This document shows positions 6,372-12,567 of a DNA stretch of 20,974 bases, piece after piece. The stretch's first letter is position 1. Each line of letters begins with the position of its first letter. Source of the DNA: Minisyncoccota bacterium (GTDB taxonomy: Bacteria; Patescibacteria; Microgenomatia; UBA1400; PJMF01); NCBI GenBank assembly GCA_012515515.1, contig JAAYYE010000001.1, positions 1 to 20,974 on the forward strand. The letters are read 5' to 3'. The position numbers and the translations under genes are program-made. Under the pieces are notes generated by a model, which was given only the letters and a program-made list of their open reading frames with translations, was not told where the DNA came from and did no database searches.

Positions 6372-6950
6372 TTAATCTGCTTTTCTCACCCAATGTTGAA
6401 CAATAGTGCCCTGCTGATTGAGCGGCATTTCTTTGACTAATTGAAAATTACCAAAAACTTTATTGTCTTTGAATAATTTGATGCCATCGCCAAATTCAAT
6501 TGGCTCAATAGTGATAAACATTTCATCAACCAAATCTTCATCAGTAAATAATTGATACAAGCTAGCTCCACCACATAGAGCCACTTGCTCATAACCTTCA
6601 TTAGCTAAAGCTTCTAATACTTCTTGAGGAGATTTGCTAGTAAAACGCAAATTATTGGGCAAATAATCCATTTTTAATTTTTGTCTAGCTAGTTCACTTT
6701 GCTTGTCACTATCACTGGTTAAAACAATAATTAGCCGTCGAGGTAAAGGGTGGCCAATGGTCTCATAAGTGGCTCGACCCATGATCATGACCCCAATTTC
6801 TTGAGTTTTCTCAGTAAAAAACTGATAATCTTCTTTACTTGTCCACTTGGTTGAAGGTAATTCAACGCCATCAGCCGGGCTAATGTAACCATCTTTGCTA
6901 CTAGCGACAATTAGGGTGTCTTTAATTCTTGATCTTAGTTTTTCACTCAT
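6372..6950 (-). CDS. Dihydrofolate reductase family protein
   Basis: A 192-residue NADPH-dependent reductase of the DHFR / RibD C-terminal superfamily. Visible motifs are ASSKDGYISP (about 16-25, matching the family N-terminal strand and Gly), MIMGRATYETIG (about 55-66, the NADPH-binding MGRxTxxSI), PLPRRLIIVLTS (about 68-79) and ALCGGASLYQLF (about 121-132, the GGxxLY loop). The classical W-x-x-P-x-D active-site segment of FolA is not obvious; instead there is a loop with LPSTKWTSKEDYQFF. It could therefore be a true DHFR or a reductase of another pteridine or flavin precursor. It overlaps the CofE-like gene upstream by 8 bp and is 0.8 kb from thyA, which makes dihydrofolate recycling for thymidylate synthesis the best reading. 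Confidence 0.85.
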   Translation of the reverse strand: MSEKLRSRIKDTLIVASSKDGYISPADGVELPSTKWTSKEDYQFFTEKTQEIGVMIMGRATYETIGHPLPRRLIIVLTSDSDKQSELARQKLKMDYLPNNLRFTSKSPQEVLEALANEGYEQVALCGGASLYQLFTDEDLVDEMFITIEPIEFGDGIKLFKDNKVFGNFQLVKEMPLNQQGTIVQHWVRKAD

Positions 6951-7743
6951 TTCTTTTGCCTTTTTGCCAGTTTGCCTTAGTTAATAAAGGTCCATACATG
7001 TCGTCTTCAATTTCAATTCTTAAATCGGCTAATTCTTGATCATTTAAGGGTCGATCCATAAATTCTACCATCTTGCTGTCAGTGACCAGAGCCAATGGGG
7101 TTTGTTCATCGACTTCGCCCATTTCCAAAACGGCTGCCACGGCCAAAGCCTCAGCGACATTAACTTGAACCATTTTAATTTCTCTACCAAACAAATCTTC
7201 ATCGCCCACTCGACTATTTAATGGTCGGAAACCACAACTGGCCAAAGACATGCCCACTACTCCCCAGCGCAAGGGCACTGAACGACTATCGGGAATAATC
7301 ACCCCCACTTCCTTAACGCCGAAATCTTCTCGCAAATTACGCCAAATTTTTTCAGCTTCGGCATACAAATTTTTTGGCCACAAAATATAGTTGTCGTTGG
7401 CATTGGATTCATCGATGCCCGCATTAACCATGAGCGTGGCTTCGGCAATGGTTAACATTAAATCGTATTTAGAGCTGTGTGGATCTAGATAATAATCAGA
7501 TTCTTGACTAACTAACTCATGCTTAAAAGCTCGTTCTTCTTCTCGACTAACTTCTCTCCCCTGTTGTGCCGCTAAGGTTGGGACTAAGCGCCCTTGTTCA
7601 TAAGCAATAATCTTTGAGGTCACCACTAAAACCGAGCGTTCTGGTAGACCATCGGCAAAATTTTCCTTAATACTTTGATTAATGATTGGTCTTAATTCTT
7701 GACCAACAGCAATCATGGGTGTTTTGAGCGCTATGACTTTCAT
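6943..7743 (-). CDS. CofE-like (COG1478) gamma-glutamyl ligase, possible folate polyglutamylase
   Basis: A 266-residue member of the F420-0:gamma-glutamyl ligase family. Family landmarks are VLVVTSKIIAYEQGRLV (about 38-54), VNAGIDESNA (about 109-118, the near-invariant NAGIDxSN loop), VGVIIPDSRSVPLRWGVVG (about 147-165, family sDsxgRpxRxGxxG), then RVGDEDLFGREI (about 178-189) and the AEALAVAAVLEMGE helix. F420 is not expected here and no other F420 gene is in the window. COG1478 proteins in chlamydiae are, as I recall, reported to replace FolC in tetrahydrofolate metabolism. Its operon with a DHFR-family gene and its shared promoter zone with thyA support a folate role, by inference. Translation starts after AAGGA, five bases before ATG. 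Confidence 0.88.
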   Translation of the reverse strand: MKVIALKTPMIAVGQELRPIINQSIKENFADGLPERSVLVVTSKIIAYEQGRLVPTLAAQQGREVSREEERAFKHELVSQESDYYLDPHSSKYDLMLTIAEATLMVNAGIDESNANDNYILWPKNLYAEAEKIWRNLREDFGVKEVGVIIPDSRSVPLRWGVVGMSLASCGFRPLNSRVGDEDLFGREIKMVQVNVAEALAVAAVLEMGEVDEQTPLALVTDSKMVEFMDRPLNDQELADLRIEIEDDMYGPLLTKANWQKGKRNE

Positions 7744-7765
7744 AAAATTCCTTAAATGCAGCTTT

Positions 7766-7794
7766 ATGATATATTAGAAGTTATGGAAAAACAA
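7766..7794 (-). promoter_or_regulatory. Promoter of CofE-like/DHFR operon, overlapping thyA start
   Basis: TTGTTT (7789-7794), 17-bp spacer, TATCAT (7766-7771) on the minus strand. The -35 box lies inside thyA codons 3-4, and the -10 box overlaps the thyA -10 box by two bases. Confidence 0.5.
7767..7775 (+). promoter_or_regulatory. Extended -10 promoter of thyA
   Basis: TGA-TATATT (-10 at 7770-7775), seven bases before the ATG at 7783. No convincing -35 box. A leaderless thyA message is predicted. It is mutually overlapping with the divergent promoter of the CofE-like gene. Confidence 0.5.
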
Positions 7795-8655
7795 CGATCT
7801 CAATATCAACTGCTTCTAAAAGAAATTCTCGATCATGGACAAACAGTCACTACTCCGCAGGGAGTAGATGCTCTCAGTATTATTGGCCCAAAACCCATGC
7901 ATTTTAAATTAGCTGAAGGTTTTCCTGCGATTACTGAACGCAAATTAAGCGAGAAAATTTGGCAACAAGCCATTGCCGAAATTATTGCTTTTATTAATGG
8001 AGCTAGAACCATTGATGAACTAGAAAGTTATGGTTGTTTTTGGTGGAAAGCTTGGGGCAGCGAAGCTAAAGCGAAAAAAAGAGGGCTGGAAACTGGCGAT
8101 CTTGGTCCTGGGTCTTATGGGGCAGCTTTTCATGACTTTCCGACTGCTGAAGGAAAAAATTACAATCAATTTGCCAATATTTTGCAACAAATGCGTGAGC
8201 AACCACATTTACGCACCCATTTCATTAGCCCCTGGATCCCTCAATACACCATGCGCATTAAGGGTCGTACGCAAAAAGTTGTGGTTTGCCCTTGTCACGG
8301 TTGGATTCATTTGCGAATTATTGATCAAAAATTAACCCTCCACATGTTCCAGCGCAGTGCCGACGTCCCCATCGGCGTCCCGTCAAATATGGTGCAATAC
8401 GCTGCTTTAACGATGATGATTGCTCAAGTTTTGGGTTTAGAGGCTTATGAATTTGTCCACAGTTTTTCTGATGCTCACATTTATGTGGACCAAATTGAGG
8501 CGGTCAAAACTATGTTAGAGCGCGAAGTCAAACCCCTGCCACAAATGAAAATAAATCCAAAGATTAAGGATTTATTTGCTTTTCGCAAAGAAGATTTTAC
8601 CTTAGAAAATTATCAAGCTCATCCTGGAATTTGGAATATTCCAGTAGCGGTCTAA
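7783..8655 (+). CDS. thyA: Divergent thymidylate synthase (ThyA family)
   Basis: Methylates dUMP to dTMP with methylene-tetrahydrofolate, releasing dihydrofolate. The catalytic region is recognisable: Cys in VVVCPCHGWIHL (family PPCH), then FQRSADVPIGVPSNMVQYA (family YQRSADxFLGxPFNIASYA) and HSFSDAHIYVDQ (family HxxGDxHxYxNH). The Asn in PSN, which reads the uracil base, is retained, which favours dUMP over dCMP. The N-terminal half is unusual: instead of the DRTGTGT phosphate-gripping loop it has TTPQGVDALSIIGPK, and GPGSYGAAFHDF replaces GPVYGxQWR. I chose the ATG at 7783, giving 290 residues, because the -10 box (7770-7775) would lie inside the longer ORF from 7756. Ends in a tandem-repeat junction with the HIT gene. 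Confidence 0.88.
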   Translation: MEKQRSQYQLLLKEILDHGQTVTTPQGVDALSIIGPKPMHFKLAEGFPAITERKLSEKIWQQAIAEIIAFINGARTIDELESYGCFWWKAWGSEAKAKKRGLETGDLGPGSYGAAFHDFPTAEGKNYNQFANILQQMREQPHLRTHFISPWIPQYTMRIKGRTQKVVVCPCHGWIHLRIIDQKLTLHMFQRSADVPIGVPSNMVQYAALTMMIAQVLGLEAYEFVHSFSDAHIYVDQIEAVKTMLEREVKPLPQMKINPKIKDLFAFRKEDFTLENYQAHPGIWNIPVAV

Positions 8656-8712
8656 GCATGGAAAAAGTAGTAGTCTAAACATGGCAAAAGTAGCAGTCTA
8701 AGTATGGCAAAA
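8644..8712 (+). repeat. Three tandem 23-bp repeats with two six-codon micro-ORFs
   Basis: Three imperfect 23-bp units (8644-8666, 8667-8689, 8690-8712) share the core GTCTAA-NN-ATGG-N-AAAA. The first contains the thyA stop, the last contains the HIT start. The units create micro-ORFs at 8658-8678 (MEKVVV) and 8681-8701 (MAKVAV), each stop separated from the next ATG by two bases. This forms a stop-restart chain from thyA into the HIT gene. Confidence 0.85.
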
Positions 8713-9171
8713 AAAGTTAAAAATCAGTTTATTAATCTAGCTAATGCTCGAGAAGAAGAGCAAAAGTCGGTGATGAGTGATATTGCTGATGCCAAGCATT
8801 GTCCTTTTTGTCGGGAACATCTGGCTAAATATCATCAGCAAACCATTCTTCGGGAGGGCAAATTTTGGATAGTCACAACGAATCAGTGGCCCTATAAAAA
8901 CACTAAGCATCATTTTTTATTAATTTATAAAGTCCACGCTACTGATTTGAGTGATTTATCACCAGCTGCTGGTCAAGAACTATTTGAATTAGTTGCTGAA
9001 ATGGAACGAGCTTACGCCATTAAAGGTGGTGGACTGGCTATGCGCTTTGGCGACACTGATTATAGTGCCGGCACCATTAGCCATATCCATGTTCAATTAA
9101 TTGAGCCTGATATTACAAATCCAGATTTTGTGCCAGTGCGGATTAAAATTGGTACTGATCGAACTAAATAG
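8704..9171 (+). CDS. HIT-superfamily protein with HxHxQ motif
   Basis: A 155-residue HIT-fold protein that acts on nucleotide phosphate bonds. The C-terminal catalytic motif is HIHVQL (H127, H129, Q131). HxHxQ, rather than HxHxH, is typical of the GalT / Ap4A phosphorylase transferase branch, so a nucleotidyl transferase or phosphorylase is possible; hydrolase activity is not excluded. The N-terminus has CPFC (33-36), which with nearby His residues could bind zinc. Other HIT-fold segments are FWIVTTNQWPYKNTKHHFLLI (split around residue 64) and an amphipathic helix at about 88-104. It sits 49 bp after thyA with two micro-ORFs between, so translational coupling is plausible. Both ends of the gene lie in short tandem arrays. 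Confidence 0.85.
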   Translation: MAKKVKNQFINLANAREEEQKSVMSDIADAKHCPFCREHLAKYHQQTILREGKFWIVTTNQWPYKNTKHHFLLIYKVHATDLSDLSPAAGQELFELVAEMERAYAIKGGGLAMRFGDTDYSAGTISHIHVQLIEPDITNPDFVPVRIKIGTDRTK

Positions 9172-9230
9172 GAGCTGATAAAACTAAGCAAATACTGATA
9201 AAACTAAGTAGGGACTGATAAACTTAAGAT
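9151..9230 (+). repeat. Four tandem 20-bp repeats spanning HIT and HAD gene ends
   Basis: Units 9151-9170, 9171-9190, 9191-9210 and 9211-9230 share the core CTGATAAAACTAAG. The first encodes the last HIT residues (GTDRTK) and stop; the later units would encode close variants (GADKTK, NTDKTK, GTDKLK) each in its own frame. The last units also code for the end of the convergent HAD gene. TGA, TAA and TAG recur, giving stops in several frames. Confidence 0.85.
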
Positions 9231-10067
9231 TTCATTTAGAAACCAAGCCACCGCATCTTCATCATTAGATTTGTCTAAGATTAATCGGGCTTGCTCTTTT
9301 ACCTCTGGCTGAGCGTTGGCTACTGCCACCCCAATACTGTTGGCCATTACTTCTAGATCATTCATCCCATCCCCAATCATTATTAGTTTGTCTGAACTCA
9401 ATTGATAATGTTCAAGCCATTTTTCAACACCTTTGACTTTGGAAATATTGGGTAAAGTTAAATTGTAATAAGCTTGATGATTGAAAGTGCTAACAAGTTT
9501 ACTTAAATGAAAATTAAACTCATTTTGCAAACTCTGAGTATATTTTTCTACTGCTTCATTTAAGTGATTAATTATTATTAAAGTTGTGGTCCAATCGTCA
9601 TGTTCGGCAATAGCAGAATAAGGTAAAAATTTAATTAATTCTGCGCCCTGGCTACGCTCTCTGAGAAAATCCTCTCCACAGTAAAAAGCATCCTGAAAAC
9701 CAAAAGAAAAACTACCACCTAGAGATTCAACATCTTGACAAATTTGCTTAATAATTGCTGAAGAAAATGCTTCTTGGGAAATTACTTTTGCTTGGGCATC
9801 GATTAACATGGCACCATCACAAACAATATGCACAGAATCTGGAGCATTTTTAGTAAATACGGGCAAAACAGTGTTAATTAAGGCCGCTGGATGACGAGCA
9901 GTACACAATGCTAATCTTGGTAAATTATGATTATTTTGCTGTTCGCGCAAATAATGCTCAATGGTGGCTAAGCTCAGGTTTGACAACTGGCGCCGACTAT
10001 TGAGCAAAGTACAATCAACATCGGTCAGCACTGCTTCCGCTTGATGATGTGCAATTTCTTTAGACAT
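9204..10067 (-). CDS. Cof-type HAD-superfamily phosphatase
   Basis: A 287-residue haloacid-dehalogenase-fold phosphatase, class IIB (Cof-like) by its large cap inserted between motifs II and III. Motif I is DVDCT (D16 nucleophile, D18 acid/base), motif II Thr56 in LCTAR, motif III Lys in SKVKG (about 210-212), and motif IV IGDGMNDLEVM (D233, D237). Members dephosphorylate sugar phosphates or nucleotides; the substrate cannot be read from the sequence. It begins 5 bp after the deaminase stop, so the two are an operon, which allows the guess that it handles a related nucleotide or sugar phosphate. Its last codons lie in the 20-bp tandem array shared with the convergent HIT gene. Confidence 0.92.
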   Translation of the reverse strand: MSKEIAHHQAEAVLTDVDCTLLNSRRQLSNLSLATIEHYLREQQNNHNLPRLALCTARHPAALINTVLPVFTKNAPDSVHIVCDGAMLIDAQAKVISQEAFSSAIIKQICQDVESLGGSFSFGFQDAFYCGEDFLRERSQGAELIKFLPYSAIAEHDDWTTTLIIINHLNEAVEKYTQSLQNEFNFHLSKLVSTFNHQAYYNLTLPNISKVKGVEKWLEHYQLSSDKLIMIGDGMNDLEVMANSIGVAVANAQPEVKEQARLILDKSNDEDAVAWFLNEILSLSVPT

Positions 10068-10072
10068 CTTAT

Positions 10073-11029
10073 TTAAGAATAGCGTTGTTTTAAATTACTG
10101 GCTGTTTGTTTAGTTTTTAATAACTCCGCTTGTTCTTTTTTAGAAAATTGTACTTGGATAATTTCGATCTCGGCACCTTTTAAAACAGCCAAGCCGTCTA
10201 AAACAGCATAGCCTTCACTAAAATACAAGCGTTTAATGCCTGTTTTAGCAATTAGTTTGGCACAAACTGGGCAAGGAAAGGTTGTCACATATAAATCTGC
10301 GCCGGATAAGGCGATGCCTTGGGCGGCGGCGCGAGCGACAGCGAGCGCCTCTGCATGAATGGAACTAGTTAATTCTATGGCTTCGCCAGATGAAAATAAA
10401 CTGCGTGGGTCACCGTTAAAATGTTGTTCTTGGGTGCTGGGTAAATGTTGATTATAAGTGCTAATTAATGTTTTTCCGTCTTTGGCAAAGATGGCTCCAA
10501 CTTGTCGCCACCAATCATTGCTGTAATTAGCCTGGACAAAGGCATCTTTCATCATTTCTTTTTCTAATCCAGCTTGATCGATGATGCGGTCAGCTAACTG
10601 GGTTTCTGCGCTGATTGGTGTTTTGTCTTGGCGAGCTAATTCAACCGCTGATCGATCCCAGCGTAAAAAATATGAACTAATGCTGATTTTTTGTCCCTGC
10701 AAAATTTCTTGAGCTAAATATCTGCCAAAATCATCATTACTGATGATCCAATGTCGCTGATTATTTTTGATCCATAGTAAAAATTCTTGCCAATCTTTTT
10801 GTTCTTTGACAATTGTAATTTCTAAATGCGGAAAAATTTGCTTGATGGCTTGCTTCATTAATTGGCTATCAAGGGCTCGAATGTCTTTTTTTATATAATC
10901 AAAATCTGGCCAATGGCGTAAAAACTGTTGATCAAATAAAAATAAATTTTTGCTGCCGTGATGTTTTTCTAAAAATAAGCGATAGCCTTCATGTAAAACG
11001 GGTATGTATAGAGCAATTGCTTTTTCCAT
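10073..11029 (-). CDS. dCMP/cytidine-type deaminase with unusual N-terminal domain
   Basis: A 318-residue protein. The C-terminal domain (about 145-300) is a zinc deaminase of the cytidine/dCMP deaminase fold: HAEALAVA (HAE at 225-227) and TTFPCPVCAKLI (C253, C256). PCxxC plus the following GIKRLYFSEGY resemble dCMP deaminase, so dCMP to dUMP is the favoured reaction; other deaminases of the fold are possible. The first roughly 135 residues are not part of that fold. They start IALYIPVLHEGYRLFLEKHHG, whose HEGY followed by a helix and strand looks like a degenerate HxGH nucleotidyltransferase core, an inference. I chose ATG at 11029; a TTG six codons upstream (11047) is possible. It is downstream of an RfaE-type nucleotidyltransferase and upstream of the HAD gene. 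Confidence 0.82.
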   Translation of the reverse strand: MEKAIALYIPVLHEGYRLFLEKHHGSKNLFLFDQQFLRHWPDFDYIKKDIRALDSQLMKQAIKQIFPHLEITIVKEQKDWQEFLLWIKNNQRHWIISNDDFGRYLAQEILQGQKISISSYFLRWDRSAVELARQDKTPISAETQLADRIIDQAGLEKEMMKDAFVQANYSNDWWRQVGAIFAKDGKTLISTYNQHLPSTQEQHFNGDPRSLFSSGEAIELTSSIHAEALAVARAAAQGIALSGADLYVTTFPCPVCAKLIAKTGIKRLYFSEGYAVLDGLAVLKGAEIEIIQVQFSKKEQAELLKTKQTASNLKQRYS

Positions 11030-11055
11030 ATTATTTCTTGTTTTCAATTTGCTGT

Positions 11056-11616
11056 TTAGGCTTCTTTGAATTCGGCTAATACGTCTTCAATGCTTTTGCT
11101 TAGTTTACTGCTTATTTTGTCTTTAATGCTGTTAACGGTTTCGATTTGCATTAAGCGAATTTTGCCAGTGGTGCTGGTGGTCGCCATTGGCTCCAACACA
11201 ATGATCTTAGCACAGAAGGATTTTAGTTTCTGGATTGTGCTAGAGTCATAAGTATTTTTAGTAGCCACTAATACATCTGGTTTTATTAATTTAATTAAAT
11301 TAAATTTTGGATCAGTAATTTCTTTCAAAACTACATAGTCAACGCTGCGTAAATGGGTGAGCATTTCCATGCGTTCATCTTGAGGGACAATGGGGCGATT
11401 CTGGCCTTTACGAGCTTTAACTTTCTGATCGCTGTCTACGCCAACGATTAATAAATCGCCAAAGGATTTGGCTTTTTCACAATATCGGGCGTGACCAATG
11501 TGTACTAAATCAAAAGAGCCCTGGGTTAAAACAATCTTTTGGCCGCTTTTTCTAGCTTTAGCAACAATATCTTGGATGGCTGTGGGGTTGGAAATGATAC
11601 GCACACTTTGTTTCAT
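11056..11616 (-). CDS. RfaE-domain/cytidylyltransferase-like nucleotidyltransferase
   Basis: A 186-residue nucleotidyltransferase of the HIGH superfamily. The nucleotide-binding loop is LTQGSFDLVHIGHARYCEKA (HIGH at 39-42), followed by IVGVDSDQKVKARKGQNRPI, where the Lys and Arg match the family, and DERMEMLTHLRSVDYVV. This layout fits the adenylyltransferase half of HldE/RfaE or glycerol-3-phosphate cytidylyltransferases. No kinase domain or heptose genes are present, so the sugar or alcohol phosphate substrate is open. The C-terminus ends in a TSTTGKIRL segment typical of RfaE-like proteins, then a helix. It has its own leaderless-type promoter and is followed within 26 bp by the deaminase. 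Confidence 0.88.
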   Translation of the reverse strand: MKQSVRIISNPTAIQDIVAKARKSGQKIVLTQGSFDLVHIGHARYCEKAKSFGDLLIVGVDSDQKVKARKGQNRPIVPQDERMEMLTHLRSVDYVVLKEITDPKFNLIKLIKPDVLVATKNTYDSSTIQKLKSFCAKIIVLEPMATTSTTGKIRLMQIETVNSIKDKISSKLSKSIEDVLAEFKEA

Positions 11617-11622
11617 AAAAAA

Positions 11623-11631
11623 ACTATATCA
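11623..11631 (-). promoter_or_regulatory. Extended -10 promoter of the nucleotidyltransferase
   Basis: TGA-TATAGT (-10 at 11623-11628), followed by six T and the ATG at 11616. A leaderless transcript is predicted. The -35 box is poor. It would drive the nucleotidyltransferase-deaminase-HAD unit. Confidence 0.45.
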
Positions 11632-11657
11632 TAGCTTTGACTAAAGACACAGCTTGT

Positions 11658-11972
11658 TTATTGTACAGGCACTTTTTTAATTTTAACGCCAACTAAATCA
11701 ATTTTTGAGAAATCTTTTCTCACTAAGTCCCAAAACTTCTGAGATAATTTCTCGGCATAAACACTATATACTCCCCGGCCCATGGCAGCACAGAGGCGTC
11801 GATCGTAATCACGAACCACATCTAATACTTCTTGTCCAATTTGGTGAAAAGCTGCTGCATGTTGATTTTGATCTTGTTCAAATTCTTGGTGAATTTTAGC
11901 AAAATTATCAAATAAAGTGCGATGTTCATCAATCATTTTCTGGTAATAAATTTGGTATTTAGCTTGTGGCAT
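11658..11972 (-). CDS. Small helical protein, unknown function
   Basis: A 104-residue protein I do not recognise. It is mostly helical, with MIDEHRTLFDNFAKIHQEFEQ followed by DVVRDYDRRLCAAMGRGVYS, and a basic C-terminal strand (DLVGVKIKKVPVQ). No signal or membrane segment. It overlaps the nadD stop by 14 bp, so it is translationally linked to nadD and lies at the end of the topA-nadD unit. The overlap and the clean reading frame support a real gene. Function unknown. Confidence 0.7.
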   Translation of the reverse strand: MPQAKYQIYYQKMIDEHRTLFDNFAKIHQEFEQDQNQHAAAFHQIGQEVLDVVRDYDRRLCAAMGRGVYSVYAEKLSQKFWDLVRKDFSKIDLVGVKIKKVPVQ

Positions 11973-12567
11973 ATATGCGATTTTTTTTCAGATAATTGAT
12001 AATTTTTGGATCAAGTAGTTCTGTTAAATCTACTCTTTTATCTGCAGATTGTAAGGCTTCTCTAACTTGAGTTGAGGAAATCTCAAGCGGGCTAAATTGT
12101 GATAAAAGAATCATTGCTGGATATGGGCTAGTTAATGGAAAATTGACTCTTGGATATACGTAAATTGGATAATGTTTTAATAAATATTGATAATTTCTCC
12201 CCAATTGATCTTGCCACAAATGAAACTTGGCTAAATTATCACTGCCCATTAAAAAAGAAAATTGATGCTGAGGATAGCGCTGACTTAGATAATCAAGGGT
12301 GCTGGCTGTGTAACTGGTTGGAAAATAACGAATTTCACAATCTTCAATTTTTACTTGATCAAAAAACTTTTCTCCGCGCTTGGGTAAAATTAATTTAAGC
12401 ATTGCTAAGCGCTGTTTTGGAGAAATCATTTTCTTGGAAAAATCATGTTTGCCCACTGGTAAATACCAGACTTGATCACTTAAGCCTGCTTCTAAAATTG
12501 AATTCACTATTTGCTGATGGCCAAGATGAGGCGGATTAAAACTGCCTCCAAAAATCATGATTTTCAT
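11959..12567 (-). CDS. nadD: Nicotinate-nucleotide adenylyltransferase
   Basis: Transfers AMP from ATP to nicotinate mononucleotide in NAD synthesis. The N-terminal loop FGGSFNPPHLGHQQIV carries HxGH (H14, H17). YLPVGKHDFSKKMISPKQRLAML matches the substrate-binding segment (P-x-x-x-p-hK). FLMGSDNLAKFHLWQ is the conserved G-x-D-x-x-x-x-x-x-W region, and ISSTQVR near the C-terminus is the family's ATP-binding signature. Length 202 is normal. The start overlaps the topA stop by 4 bp (ATGA), and the end overlaps the next small gene, so all three are one transcriptional unit. Confidence 0.95.
   Translation of the reverse strand: MKIMIFGGSFNPPHLGHQQIVNSILEAGLSDQVWYLPVGKHDFSKKMISPKQRLAMLKLILPKRGEKFFDQVKIEDCEIRYFPTSYTASTLDYLSQRYPQHQFSFLMGSDNLAKFHLWQDQLGRNYQYLLKHYPIYVYPRVNFPLTSPYPAMILLSQFSPLEISSTQVREALQSADKRVDLTELLDPKIINYLKKNRIYATS

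Noticed and set aside
7756..7782. Upstream ATG extending ThyA by nine residues
   Set aside because: Its thyA -10 box would be inside the coding region, and the added residues do not match the family.
8030..8335. Plus-strand 101-codon ORF overlapping thyA
   Set aside because: Shadow frame; the ThyA catalytic motifs in the overlapping frame are decisive.
8644..9230. The short tandem repeats as a CRISPR array
   Set aside because: Units are directly abutting with no spacers and are diverged copies of the flanking gene ends; no cas genes are present.
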